The notes beneath the pieces were generated by a model. The model was not told where the DNA came from. It saw nothing but the letters and a program-made list of their open reading frames with translations, and searched no databases. DNA of 64,000 nucleotides from Auricularia sp. M13 (taxonomy: Eukaryota; Basidiomycota; Agaricomycetes; Auriculariales; Auriculariaceae): NCBI GenBank assembly GCA_037042915.1, contig CM073194.1:4526001-4590000 (forward strand), read 5' to 3'. The first letter of the stretch is position 1. Each line of letters opens with the position of its first letter. Of the stretch, positions 12,587-24,247 are shown one piece after another. Both the position numbers and the translations under genes were made by a program.

Positions 12587-12885
12587 GATGGGTGGTAGCT
12601 GAGCTAGCAACGTCGCAAGCTCCGCAGAGCCCTCAGACTTATATTCCAGGGCACGATCATGATTTTGATGACTCATATAAGGTGGTTGAGGTCGCACTTG
12701 CCACTGAGAAAGCCGCTATATTTGTCTACTATAGTGTGCTCTACGTAACTGAGTCTGGGCTAACATAGCACTGAATTCAGGGTGTCCGTGAGACTATCGG
12801 TATTAAGTATGCGCTGGTGGGAGCTTGGCACCGGGAACTTGCGCATTTCCCCTGGTTACGCTCCGCTACTCTGCTCGGTCTCGCA

Positions 12886-15800
12886 ATGCCTCCCACTATC
12901 CGTACCGCGACGTCCTCCAATCCCGCATATATTTGCAAGGGCTGCAAGAAGTTCTTTTTCCGTCTACAGGACTATAAGAACCACCGCAGCCAGTCCAAGC
13001 GTTGCAAGGCGAAGAAGCGGCGCGACACGGTGAAGGCGGACAAGAATCGTCGTCCGTTCAGCACATCGAGCAATAAAGGCTACGTCAAGCTCTCATTTAC
13101 TTGTGGAACCGCCCACGCCTCCGCCCGAAGTGGAGATTGAAGAGACGTACATCGTCGACGAACCAGATGCGCCAGCGCCGCCGATTGATCGCCGTGCCAG
13201 GGTGGAGGATGCTGTGGACGAGGGCGACAGCCCAGCAGTTATTGAGCACTATCCTGCAGAGCACAAGGCTGGAATGGTTTTGAGGAAAGGCACGCCACCG
13301 GCCGAGCGTGACTTTGGTCACTTTCACGGAGACGGCAAAAATGACTACCATCCATTCTCCTGCCGTTCAGAGTGGGAACTCTCGCAGTGGCTCAAGGATG
13401 AAGGCATTTCCGATGCAGCGGTAGACAGGTATTTCAAGATACCGTCGGTGCGTTATCTTTGCCTCGAATTCTTGTCGGCTCAAATTGTCGCTATAGAACG
13501 CGGAAACAACCATTCGTAATGCCCGTCAGCTGAATCAGAAGATTGACCAGCTGCCAGGCTATGGAGGATGGAAATATACGCTCATTTCAGTCGACGGCTC
13601 GGAAACGACGCACGAGTTATTTTACCGCAACCCGATTGACTGTCTTCGTGCACTTTGGGCAGACCCCGCGTTTAAAGGCCACATGTCTTTCGAGCCGGAG
13701 AAGCGGTACTCAGATGCCAGCAAGAAGAACCGTCTGTACACGGACATGAATACCGGCGACTTCTGGTGGGAAATGCAGGTGTGCTTGCTTTCGTCGGATC
13801 CTCAGCTATAACAATATTCATAACATGTCAAAGGGAAAGCTTCAGATTGGATCAACCGTTGTGCCCATCATCATCAGCTCGGACAAGACACAGCTCAGTC
13901 AGTTCTCGGGCGACGCCACCGCATACCCTATCTATATGACCATCGGCAACATCGACGGGCACATCCGCCGCCAGTCATCACGGCATGCGCAGATACTCAT
14001 TGGATATCTGCCCACTACAGCCATCGACAAGGGCGACCTCTCCGACCTTGCCGTCCGCAATGCGCGCGCTCAGATCTTTCACGCTGCCGTCCGCATGATA
14101 CTCGAACCTCTCCGTGAGGCTGCGAGCACCGGCATCCACCTCAAAAGCAGCGACGGAGCGGTGCGCAACTGCTTCCCGTTGCTGGCCGTCTACGCTGCCG
14201 ACTACCCTGAGCAATCGCTGGTAGCTTGCACACGCTATGGGTCACGCTGCCCAAAGTGCAAGGCCGGCAAGGCAGACTTCAGTTCAGGCGAACCATGCGA
14301 GGCGCGAGACCCTGACGAGACCCTCGAGACGATCCGCGGGGCGGGCGAGGCTAATCGCAGCCTGTCCGCGATCAACAACGACCTGCGCGACGACGGCCTC
14401 AACTTCATACCCGAGCCGTTTTGGGCCGACTGGCCGCACGCCAACATCCACCAAGCCATCACGCCCGACATACTGCACCAGCTTTACCAAGGCATGATCA
14501 AGCACTTGACGCTCTGGGCCCGCAGCGTCGTGGGCGACGATGAGTTGGACGCCCGCTTCAAGCGGGCATCACTCGCGCATGGTCTTCGGCACTTCGCCAA
14601 CGGCATTAGCGGTCTGCAGCGCGTGTCTGGCCTGGAGCACAAGGCCATCGCGAAGCAGCTCCTCGCTTGTTTGGCCGGGATCCCGGAGAAGGACGCGGTT
14701 CGAGCTGCGCGAGCGCTGCTCGATTTCACATACATGGCGCAGTATTCATGTCATTCCGACGAGACGATGAAGATGATGGACGACGCGCTGGCCGACTTCC
14801 ACAAGTACAAGGCAGTCTTCTTGAATACCGGAGCTGCAGAGTGTGAGTAATTAAACTATTAGCATGGCGCGGTACTCACAGCTGCCCTCGTAGCGCTTGA
14901 TTTACCCAAGCTCCACAGCCTTGTCCATTATACGCCCTCCATCCGTCTCTTTGGCACGACTGACGGCTACAACACTGAGCAAACTGAGCGCCTGCACATC
15001 GACTACGCGAAGCAGGCGTACGAGGTCTCGAGCCATCGCGAGGACGATATTCTGCCGTTCATGTGCACCTGGCTGGCACGTCGAGAGAAGATGTTCCGCT
15101 TCGCGTCGTATCTCGCCCATCGTGACGGCAGCACCTTTCGCGGCCTCAAGCGTCCACCTGCCAAGCATGAACGCGAGCGGCCAGCAATCGACTTTGCAGC
15201 GGCGCCGAATCAGCAAGCGCGCACAGCGGACCAGATAGCGCGCGCTCACGGTGCCGACCAGTTCGCAGACCAAGTTATCAGCTTCATCAAGACATACGTT
15301 AAGGCAGAATGGAAAAAGAAGACGCCTGGCTTACCGTTGCCCGACTACGAGATCCCGGCGGTCAGCTGCCTCGGTTTCGACGTCTGGCATCGCGTCAGGT
15401 TCAATACACCGGACGTGCAAACGATTGCCGCACCAGCTACCGTCGACGTCGCACAGGCCGCTCCAGCGCGCGCCAGGAAATCGAAGCGTATCAAGAGGCT
15501 GCCTGCGCGTTTCGACGCTGTCATGGTAGAGATGAATCAGGACGGCGTTGCTGGTGAAGGCGGTATGAAAGGTGCGTACCTTGCATCGCCTGTACCCGGC
15601 ACAGAGCGCTCAGATGCATGGCAGGCATCCGCGTCGCACAGCTGCGCGTTCTATTCGAGCTTCCAGAGTACGTCCAACGCTCAATCTTCGACAAGCTCAA
15701 GCTGCCGAGGCCCGGCAAGTTGGCTTATGTCGAGTGGTTCTCCAAACTTGGCCGCGTTGACGACGTCACCGGGATGTACAGCGTCAAGCGCAGCTACAAG

Positions 15801-16001
15801 AGCGGGACCCAGAACCAGGTGCGCCAGGCCGGCATCGTTGAAGCCGTCGACCTGCGCAGGTCATGCCACTTGATGACGAAGCTGAGTGGGTTCAAACCCA
15901 GCATACCGTTGCACTTGAATGTCTATAATCTATTGGAAAGATGGCAGGAGTTCTGGATCAATAATTTTGTAGATAAACCGGCCTTTCGTACTATTTATTA
16001 A
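12886..16001 (+). CDS. Plavaka transposase (CACTA superfamily)
   Basis: Plavaka transposases are DDE-type enzymes that cut and paste their elements. The start at 12886 opens with a C2H2-like finger, CKGCKKFFFRLQDYKNH, typical of the family N-terminus. The core block follows: VVPIIISSDKTQLSQFSGD, YPIYMTIGNI, IRRQSSRHAQILIGYLPT, NARAQIFHA, RYGSRCPKCKAG and PDILHQLYQGMIKH. After the exon end near 14842 come LHSLVHYTPSIRLFGTTDGYNTEQTERLHIDYAK (in shorter blocks) and the C-terminal part with KLAYVEWF and RRSCHLMTKL, stop at 15999-16001. Introns near 13448-13498, 13779-13834, 14843-14880 and 15571-15610 fit GT-AG rules. The join between the finger exon and the region from 13103 needs a frame change for which no good intron was found, so the copy may be damaged. 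The core is intact by eye. Confidence 0.85.
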
Positions 16002-16420
16002 AACAGCACTTTGAGCAGGTTATGGTACAGCACTGTCGGAGCGCGAGGTCAGCTCAGGAGACTCCGGAGCAGGTTCGGAACACGGATCCGGCGCGCGAAA
16101 GTCGACGGGTCCTGCTCCCGATGCTTTCCAGCTTTCAACGCTCAGGAGGCTCCGGAGTGTTCGGACGCTCCCGAGTGCGCAACGGTGGCTCCCGAGCGCA
16201 CAATTTTTACAGATGGAGGACCTCAGCCTCAGCCTTCCTAGTGTTATATACCTGCCTCTTGTAGATCATGTATTTCGGCTCATATCAAAGTTTCAGCCTG
16301 CTTTCACATGTCAATTCGCAATGGCTGGCGAAATGGGTCCGCCCAAATATTCAGTGCATCATTGTTCGAAATTCAGACTCCGAAAGCTGTGGCTCTTGCC
16401 GACTCACCTGCCAGCGCAGG
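16002..16420. repeat. Right subterminal repeat array and TFIIE-alpha upstream region
   Basis: At 16030-16200 there are many short copies of CTCCGGAG, GCTCCCGAG and TTCGGA-type words, the counterpart of the array at 8255-8440. The array stops abruptly at about 16212. The remaining 200 bases precede the TFIIE-alpha start and hold no coding block. Confidence 0.5.
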
Positions 16421-18090
16421 ATGTCAATCGACAAGCTGCCCGAGGGCGACCAGCTCGCACTTCGCAGGCTGGTACAGAACGTGGCGCGGTGCTTCTACGA
16501 CGCGCGATTCATCGTAGTTCTTGACCAATTGGTCCGGCATCCGGTGTGAGTTTCGCTGCATCGTAGCCTCTTGAGCAGCTTCCATATGCGTCTGTCTCGC
16601 CAGGCTCAAGGACGATGATCTCGCTGGAAGGCTTGGCTTGCAGCTTAAAGAGCTTGGCAAGCTGACTGCGACACTCTGCAACCATCGGCTGGTTTCCAAG
16701 TAAGTGCTGCGACCACAGCGTGGCTCGTGTTGACCGGCCGTCTCAGATACCAGCAGAACGAGCAAAAGGAAGGCGGCTTCCGCGCAGTCGCTCGTTCGTA
16801 TTACTACATCGACTACAAGTCGTTCTGCAATGTAGTCAAGTGGCGAATTTCTCAGATGAGACGGGATATCGACAAGAAGCTCCGGAATGTACGTCAGCTG
16901 TCACAGCAGCGACGATTCTCTTACCCCTTCGTAGGAACTCGATAATAAGGGCTACATCTGCCCGCAGTGCAGCCAGTGCTACACTCCTCTGGAAGCCGAC
17001 CAATTACTCGATTTCGCAACGCAAACATTACGGTGTCAGATCTGCCAACACGAGGTCGTCGACAACGACAGCGCAGCCGGCGTCGTCGGTAGCCATGACC
17101 GCATGCAGCGCTTCAACGCCCAAATGGCCGCCATCCGCGAGGGCCTGAAGCAGTCCGAGCTTGTCGTTATTCCAGCCTTCGACGTCGCGCTCTGGATCCG
17201 GCAGAACCTGTTGTCGGACAAGAAGCCGGACGGGAGCAAGGTATCTGCGGACGGCAAGGTCAAGAACGAAGGACTGGACATTGTGCTCGACGCCGATAAG
17301 GACGAAGAGCTCATCCGGCGCGAACGCGAGGCCGAGGCGGCTGCGAAGCGCCAGCAGAACGCCATGCCGTCGTGGCATTTAAAGTCGACGGTGTCCGGCG
17401 ACCTGACCGCGTTGGGCGTTCAGAACAGCAGGGCAGAACAGACCGCCGCACCCGTCACCTCGCTGCCCAACTCCAACGCCTCCATTCTGCGCTCCCTCTC
17501 GTCGCTTGGTCCTCTGCCGAGCGCACCGCAACAGCCCACTGAAAGCATCATTATTACCGAGGTCGAGGAGACCAAACCGGTCGTCGACCAGCAGGTTGAC
17601 TGTGCGCTGCTCCCTCCTTTATGCGCGTTCGTTCTGATCTATCGCAGACTATGACCAATACTACGCGTCGTTGCAAAACGCGTCTAACGCCACCCCGATG
17701 GTGTCTGAGGAGGATGAGAAGCCGTCGCTGGCATATCTTTCAGGCCTCGTCTCCGGCGCAAAGCGTGCGCGCGAGCATCTCGAGCTGCAAGACGAGCGCG
17801 TCCCCAAGACGCACCGACCCAGCCTGCTCGGGCCCGGACGCAACGTCGTTTCGCGACACTCCAGCCGGACGGAGTCGAGCGGGGGCAGCCCTCCCCCCGC
17901 GACTATGCCTGTCTCGCAGCGCTCGTCGCCGCCGACCACGCAGGAGGACACCTCCATGGAGGACGACCCCGACGTCATGGTCGCTGGCAAGCCGGTGCCT
18001 TTCTCGCAAATTACGGAGGAGCACCACGACCTCATGACGCCGGATGAGTATACCGCGTATTTCGAGCTGCTCGACGCGCGCGGCGTATAA
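16421..18090 (+). CDS. TFA1: Transcription initiation factor TFIIE, alpha subunit
   Basis: TFIIE-alpha joins RNA polymerase II preinitiation complexes, recruits TFIIH and helps open the promoter. From MSIDKLPEGDQLALRRLVQ the protein shows the winged-helix domain (NVARCFYDARFIVVLDQL, LKELGKLTATLCNHRLV, then SYYYIDYKSF). A zinc ribbon follows with CPQCSQCY and CQICQHEV, giving two CxxC pairs. The C-terminal half is Ser/Pro-rich with acidic patches and ends ELLDARGV, stop 18088-18090. Introns lie near 16545-16607, 16699-16746, 16888-16935 and 17602-17648. The last uses a GTGCGC donor, which gives VDYYDQYYASL across the join. The start at 16421 is the first ATG that places the family block at the N-terminus. 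It begins about 200 bases from the right end of the candidate Plavaka element. Confidence 0.93.
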
Positions 18091-18533
18091 TGCGCGTCGA
18101 GCCCGCCGCATGCGACGAGCAACGTGCTCGCACCGTCACCTCCTTTTGGGACTCTAGGTTAGATTGCGCCATCCATCTGCAACTCTGTCCGCCATGCGCG
18201 CCGCTCTTGTACTTTCCCCCTTGTATCTGATGCATACTCACTCACCGCATAACTTAGCATAGCAATACACACAGCATCGTTTCGAGTATCGTTTTGTACT
18301 CTCTTTTGGTGTGATTTGAGCTTCGGCTGTTCACCAGCGCTCCGCTGGGGCTTGTTCTCTACCCATCGCTCACGAGGCTTGTAAACCATAGGGCCAGACG
18401 GTCACCAGGTGTGTTCCCAATGCGTTCCCTTCATAATCGATCTTGAATTCAGCAACCATACAAACGAGTCGCTAATACTGTATATGCATAGATACAAGTT
18501 TGACAGACCACACAATGAAAGCCACGGGCATTG
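18091..18533. other. Intergenic, convergent 3' ends
   Basis: This stretch lies between the TFIIE-alpha stop and the stop codon of the minus-strand gene. It holds the 3' untranslated regions of both. No coding block or clear structured RNA was seen. Confidence 0.6.
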
Positions 18534-20255
18534 TCAGGTCCTATAACTAGGAAGGCTGTCGCCGCTATCCTCCCGAGGAGGCAACCCTCTCCGCCACGAG
18601 TCGATGCGCCGAATTAACTGGGAGAGTAGGCGTTCGAGGTCTCTCCGCCTGCCTGTGGAGTCACTCGCAAGGGGTTCCGACGCCAATAGACCTCGATCGT
18701 CAATAACAGCGACAGCAGATATTGGCGTCCCGGACCCCTTTGTGGCCCCCGACGTTAAGACAGTCTCGTGGCCGCTATGCAGGAATGGCGTCGTTGATGA
18801 GCCGTTGCTGGGCGAGGGCGGAAACTGGCTCGGATAATAGTACGGATGCGGCGAAGCGGCGACAAACTCGGCCATGACGCGCCGTTGACGGTGCCGGCGA
18901 CGTTGAATGAAACAAAACGCAATGAGGGATAAGATGAGTATTGCAGTAAATCCGCCCACCGCTCCGCCCACAGCAGCGGGCATGAACATGGCTCGGGCAT
19001 CCATGGGTGAACTGTAACTTTCAATGAGACGGTACAGCTTAGACACTGCTTGCGCGAGGGTAGCATACACTTTATCAGATACGTCCACTCTTCCCGGCAT
19101 GAGAAGGACAACATCGTCAAGGAACGTGCAGCAGGCTGGCTGGTCGCAGGAATGTGGTGACGGGCGCGTAGCATTTCGCACCGTCAATTTGTGATATGAA
19201 TGAGGATCCAGGTTGCCTTGGGCGAAAAGAACGACACCGTCTTCGACCCACGAGCTGGAGGTGTCCATGTCAACGGCATGTCCGTCGAGCTCGATTGAGA
19301 AGTGCTGGGATGCGTCGGATATGGTTCCTCGCAGTAAAACGCCGCCGGCACCCGCGAAGCTTATTGATGTAGAGCTTGCCGACTCGTTTACACAGTCGAA
19401 TATGAGTGAATCATTCTTGGACCCCTGAGGAGCGCTCGGCTCCGGCTTCAATGCATCGCTACTGTCATCTGTGACGGGTCAATTGACGTCGGATTGTCCT
19501 GAAAGCCGGCGAAGTCACTGACCCGTCGAAAGCAACCACTGGGGGGAGTTCCAGGATATGAATTTACTACATACGGTGTCGCTGTATGCAATGGGCAATG
19601 CAGATTTTAGGTGGCAGCAGTCATGGACGTGAAGGTGCGTACCTGTAGCTGTTCACTATTATGGTAGTAGTAGCCCCGAAAAACTGGAATTCAGACGCTG
19701 TATCCGCGGATGCAGAAAGAATCGCGGTGTGTTGTTTGGGATCCAAACCAGACGCAATCACTACAGCGTCGGCGCCGTAACTGCTGCACGAATCATCAAT
19801 ACCCGGCCCAATCGTCGCATAGGTCTTGTCATCGACTGTTAGACTGTACGGGGAGCCATTTGCGCTGATGCAGAGATAGATTGCAGTGCCTAGATTGGCA
19901 GTGAGCTGACGGGACCCACGCGGTGAGGGTAAAGTTCCCGACCGAAGAACGAGACGGAGACCTGAGCAGCAGCAGCCTGCGTTCTCCGGTAGGAAAATCC
20001 CATCGGCACACCAGCCTCGAAGGATGATGCTCCCATGTAGGCCGAATGCCAGCCCTATGAACGAATCTATCCGTGAAATTGCATCATAATGGATTAGAAC
20101 TCACCTCTGCGGCATCCCCGTTGCGAAAAGGAGAATACCTGGCGGGACAGGGTGGGCGAGTCAGAGTGGAAGGTATGTGCATTTGCGAGCTCGTGCGCTT
20201 ACTTAAATAACGGGCTCGCCGAAGAAAGAGAAACGTTGTAAGGAACAAGAACCAT
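18534..20255 (-). CDS. Jelly-roll/single-TM surface protein, paralogue 2
   Basis: The minus-strand exons begin MVLVPYNVSLSSASPLF (start 20255), continue with GWHSAYMG, then YRRTQAAAAQVSVSF, then TAIYLCISANGSPYSLTVDD, and close with a long last exon (to 18534). The family has two beta-sandwich-like modules: one with IYLC and FQFFGATTTI, a second with SFAGAGGVLLRG and GNLDPHSYHKLTVRN. A transmembrane helix follows (about FTAILILSLIAFCF, then QRRRHRQRR, a stop-transfer cluster), then a long Ser/Pro-rich tail. The N-terminus is not a normal signal peptide, as in the other copies. Cysteines cluster before the TM (CDQPACC). Domain order and the TM are visible; binding partner and role are unknown. 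It looks intact, unlike the copy at 2230-4003. An extra small exon at about 19550-19500 was needed to keep frame, so that join is less certain. Confidence 0.72.
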
Positions 20256-20800
20256 GGAGCAAGAAAAGGAAGGGATGAGGCACATAGGCCCTGTGCGGGT
20301 CCCAGAGTATAAAGCTCACAGCGTCCGCTTCGGGGAAGTCGCGGATGCGAGGTGAAAGTGGCGATCATGCAGTGCGGCCCCGGCAGAGAGACCTGTCAAC
20401 CAAACGTCGCTCGTTGGTCGGACCTATCATTGGTAGAGATGAACCCATCGGTGGTCTGCCTTGCGTTGCAGTTGCAGTCCCTGAACATGACGCGCGCCGG
20501 CTGGCTTGTTTTCACGTCATGGGCTATGGCTTCTGCAGTGTGTACTTAAAGTCCACGCTGATCTGAAATTTGACAGAAGCCTTGATTCGCATTGCAATAG
20601 ACTCCATAGGGCACTGGAGACAACTGGATCTATCAGATTATGCTCCTAAAAGTACCGAGACACACACAGCTTCGCAAGAGAAGGCTTGAAATCCAGCAGA
20701 AGTGCCCCAAGCGGTGTGCGGAGTCCGGACGCGGCCGCGCTTTGGACGAAGACCCTGGCAGGCACTGTTGCATGACGGGCGCACATATTGATAGCCGCAT
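20256..20800. other. Intergenic or unresolved upstream exons
   Basis: The sequence upstream of the minus-strand gene contains coding-like stretches of weak quality at about 20690-20765 that might be exons of the fragment at 20803-21052. No model could be fixed. Confidence 0.35.
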
Positions 20801-20802
20801 TA

Positions 20803-21052
20803 TGAGGTTCAGGAGCTAGCGCGCGACGACGACGAGCAGTGTCTGCGGCCGCTCAAAACCTTTCCTTTCGCAGGCGTAACCGTGGGAAGCAAAGTGCGCG
20901 ACATGGAACTCCGCCGCAAGGCGCAGACTATCCAATTTCATGAGCAAGAGACACGGACACGCGAGCCAACGTCACCTGCGAAACCGAACAAGTTCCCAAT
21001 ATGCTTTTTTGAGGGCGGAACTTCAGCAGAATTTGCGACGTCCCTGCCATAG
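20803..21052 (+). CDS. Coding-like C-terminal exon of an unrecognised protein
   Basis: After a TTGATAG acceptor ending at about 20802, an open frame of about 82 codons runs to a TAG at 21050-21052. It reads PHYEVQELARDDDEQCLRPL, then KTFPFAGVTVGSKVRDMELR, then a Lys/Glu/Pro-rich part and a tail FFEGGTSAEFATSLP. The amino-acid mix and the absence of stops look like real coding sequence rather than a shadow frame, and no gene lies on the other strand here. The family was not recognised. It may be the last exon of a gene whose 5' exons lie in 20256-20800, or a relic. Confidence 0.35.
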
Positions 21053-21152
21053 CGATACAGCCCAGATACAGCCTCATTCAATTGCGACAACGTACATTAG
21101 GTTCAGATATATGTCCAGAATACCGAGCAGTCTGGAGTACATGAAGTTGCAC

Positions 21153-23267
21153 TCAGAAGCGCGCCAGCTGGAATAAGACGAGCAGAGCAGCAAGCGCCAG
21201 CGTAGGGACGGCAGCCCCACGCGGCGCAGCGCTCTCGCCGTCCTCTCCCCCAGTCGTGGAATCCGGGCTCGTATTCAGCACGCCTGCGGTAACGACGTAT
21301 CCTTTGGGCAGCGCGAGCGGCTGGTTCCACAGGAAGAACGGCGACTGCGGGTAGACCGGGCTGACGCGCGAGAGGTACGCGGCGTACTTGCCCTCGGGGT
21401 CGCCGTACACGGAGGCTACGGCCGCAACGTGCTGGTAGAGCTCCTCTGCAGGCGCGGATTTGACCTCGCCCGTCGCCGCGGGGTCATACTGCATCGCCCA
21501 GTCCAGCGCCTTCTGGATACTGCCGCCCTTCGTCGTGGTGCGGTCCCAGGCGTCGTAACCGACGTACTGCGCGAGCTTCGCGTTCGTCTGGGGATAGAAT
21601 ATGTCAGAGCTCACAGATCCCCTTTCACTTGGATGCGGCGACTGACAATGGTGGCGCCGAGACCGTACGCGCGGTAGTGGTATGAGCGGCTGCGGACGAC
21701 TTCGAAGGGCTGCACGATATGAGATGCAGGGAAGTGCATGACAAGAATAACGCACCTGCTCGCCCTTCTCGTCGATCTGGTCCATGTACTGCGTCGTGAA
21801 GTAGCGATTCGCGTAGAATCTCGCGCGCTCGTGGTTCCCGGCGATGATTTGGTGTGCAATCATCGTCTATACACGCAAGTCAGGGAGAAATGCTGGGCAC
21901 AAAATATCAGAGACCTACGTTGTAGAAGTACGTTCCGTGGTTGCTGGGGAAGCGTGAGCACGAAAAAAAATACAACCAGAGTTCACGCGAGGCGCACTTC
22001 TCGGTCGACCCTTCCGTGCGGCCGAATTCGTGTTCCTCCAGCCACTTAATGAACTGGTTGCTCCAGTTGACCATCTTGCGATCATCTTCCTTGGTCCATC
22101 CAGGGAAGTTCGTTTCGCGGAAAAGGAGGATGCCCGTGGCGACTTTCGCGATGTTCTTCATGTCTGATACAGCGTCATCATCCGCTCTATTCATAAGGCA
22201 GAGATGCATGCGCACCAAGGACACCAAAGCTGCGTCCGGTCTGCACGCCGGGGCCACGACGGACTTGGCTGTAGTTGAGGTTCGGGTTCATGTACGTCGC
22301 GTCGTCGAGGAACCACGTGCGGATGAAGGAGGCGGCCTTGTCGGCGTAGCGCTCCTCGCCGGTGATTTGCCAGGCGAAGGCGTTGTAGAAGACGGCGTCG
22401 CACATGCCCGCGTAGGAGCCCGTGTCGTTGATCAGACGCACGTCGGGGACCTGCATCACAGAACAGCAAGCATTATTAGCATAGGCCATCAGGTACATGG
22501 ATGTGGCGCGCTCACGAATTTGCCGTCGCGAGCTTCGTAGGGGCATGTAACCCAAACTGGAGGCGGTGGGAAGGTGTTGGTGTTGCGAAGGCACGTTACG
22601 ATGTGATGCTTACTTTCTTCCTGCGTGAGCTCGGTCTTGTTGCCAACCTATCAAGTGCAAGCTTTAGCGTCCTCACAGCTCGCAGCGCAGCGAGCTCGTT
22701 CGGACCTTGCTGCAGTTTGGCCACCTGAAGTGGGTGTCAGTACCCTGGACAGCGGCGCTGAACGAACGTATTCACCAGTAGGGCGCCCAGCTCAAGTAAT
22801 CGTGCTGCAGTAACGCTCCGGGTTAGCTACGGCTCTAGGAAAGTGGACGGGTCTGACATGCCTTGTCGCCAGAGGGGGCCGTGAACGGCTTGAACGTTAC
22901 ACCTGAAAAACCGGTGGCATGAAGATTCGTGAGGGATCATAGTACCGACGAGCGCACTCCAAGGGCCCTGAAGATCATGAGCAACCGCAACATAAATACG
23001 CGCGAGCTGACCTGGTTATAGAGCGTGTCGGCCCACGACACAATCGTCTGTGCAGCATCGAGTGTCCTGTTGTCCTTTGTCCAGGGCTTGCTGAGGATGT
23101 AGGCGGGATCGACGAACTGAAATACAGCCCTATGTGAATAACAAACCGGCGCCAACTGATCCACTGACTTCGTTGTCATAGGAAATGAAGGAATTCCAGG
23201 ACGCTGCCGCCGCGCGGGTCGTTGCGACGAGCGCCAGCGCTGGAATCAGAGTTTTAAAGAGTGGCAT
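21153..23267 (-). CDS. GPI-anchored alginate-lyase-domain protein
   Basis: The start at 23267 gives a signal peptide, MPLFKTLIPALALVATTRA. Exons then carry FVDPAYILSKPW, the small GPWSALV exon, HDYLSWAPYWWPNCSK, WVTCPYEARDGKF, PDVRLINDTGSYAGMCDAVF and the family block FIRTWFLD with MNPNLNYSQVRRGPGVQTGR. A short exon with NNHGTYFYN carries the Asn-His pair expected in the active cleft of the alginate-lyase (alpha/alpha toroid) fold. The C-terminus ends VPTLALAALLVLFQLARF after a small-residue region, a typical GPI signal, stop at 21153. In Agaricomycetes such proteins are secreted and presumed to act on uronic-acid polymers, but the substrate is not established. About 14 exons were traced. The intron after GDK starts with GC at 22861. 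Family assignment is good; enzymatic activity is inference. Confidence 0.82.
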
Positions 23268-23600
23268 GCCTTGTCGGCGTGGGGGTGTTGTAAGGGAAAC
23301 GAGCAGAGCTGCGCAGTGCGCTGCCAAGTCGGTAGTCGCGCTTGGCTCAGAGAGCACGATGCCAAGAGAGTTTAGCTGCTGCGGACCACAGACTTCGCGG
23401 CATCAGCTCCGCTGAGTTCCGACGATGTTACTGCTCAACGCCTATGTTCCATGGAACTCCGAGGAGGTACTGCTATTCTAAGCCCCTCGTATCACCATTA
23501 AGCAGCCGGAGTCAATTCTGGGAGACTGACCTCAATAGCAGCCGTTTAGGCGCCGTTCGAACCTCGAGCTCTTCCGCGTACTGCACCCAATTCAACAGAA

Positions 23601-24150
23601 ATGCCGGTTCCTACTCGCGGTTCGAAGAACACCCAGTATGAGCCTATCTGCACCCCATATGTGAACTCGGCTATGCTGCCTGCGTACATCGGAAAGTCGG
23701 TCAGGATGGTCGTACGCGTCCAGCAGGTGCGCAAACCTACGCAATCGCTGTAGTGGTTCCAGAGATGACCGTAATGTTTTGGGACACCTAAAAAGCTTCT
23801 AGGGGAGCGCGCTATAGTTGAAGCTTGCGATGGTGGCCAAATCGAAGCGACTCTGCGCACAGCGCCGGTACGAAGTGTCTAGGCACTCGGATCATTACCC
23901 CTCTGGAATGGCTCATATTTATCACTTTTCAGGCTATACACATGTGCGATGCTTACGTGGAACTGGTCGTGCGCGTCAATAGTGCGACCAATGTATCCGT
24001 GCTCGCGGAATATAACTTGGGCAATGATATAGGTTCGTCCCCTCAAAGTTCTGAAGACTTGTGCATTGAACGTGAGTAGATTTGAAGTGCTGGAACAAGG
24101 TAGTGGGGTATATCCACCATGAGGAGTTTAGAGGTCTATTCATGCCGTGA
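23601..24150 (+). CDS. RPA3: Replication protein A 14 kDa subunit (RPA3), copy A
   Basis: RPA3 is the smallest subunit of the single-strand DNA-binding RPA trimer; it forms an OB fold needed for trimer assembly in replication and repair. Four exons read in frame: 23601-23726, 23796-23867, 23933-24032 and 24080-24150. The first carries VNSAMLPAYIGKSVRMVVRV, equivalent to the RPA3 N-terminal strand block. The second has ACDGGQIEATLRTAP. The third has YVELVVRVNSATNVSVLAEY then NLGNDI. The last has YIHHEEFRGLF before the stop, matching the conserved end helix. It aligns along its whole length with copy B (29388-29870) but is clearly divergent. The ATG at 23601 is the first in frame; the N-terminus is longer than in copy B. 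The acceptor before exon 2 (AAAAAG) is weak. Whether this copy is functional is unknown. Confidence 0.68.
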
Positions 24151-24247
24151 AGAAGGCGTTGCAGAAGTCCGTACGCTCACATAAACTTCATAAGCTCACT
24201 AGACGACGTATAGACTTGGTATAAGTAGACTCGGACTACGCTCTACT

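Larger units (their letters stand above)
8240..16212. mobile_element. Candidate Plavaka (CACTA superfamily) element, about 8 kb, with extra genes
   Basis: The proposed element is bounded by the imperfect inverted ends at 8240-8266 and 16187-16212, each followed inward by CTCCGGAG-type repeats. It would contain the transposase (12886-16001, plus strand), a DUF6532-like gene (10589-12586, minus) and the tail of a putative GPI-anchored-protein gene (8700-9105, minus). The transposase alone is certain. The ends and the cargo are inference: the flanking target duplication is not clear (at best AT on both sides), and the left end would sit only about six bases past the UBA1 stop codon, which is unusual. 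A smaller element around the transposase, ending at the same right border, remains possible. Confidence 0.35.

Noticed and set aside
23546-23860. Minus-strand fragment resembling the GH5 opening block (IGSYWVFFEP)
   Set aside because: It lies antisense to the RPA3 copy A exons, is short, and has no neighbouring GH5 blocks. The likeness to the real GH5 at 58-60 kb is probably chance.
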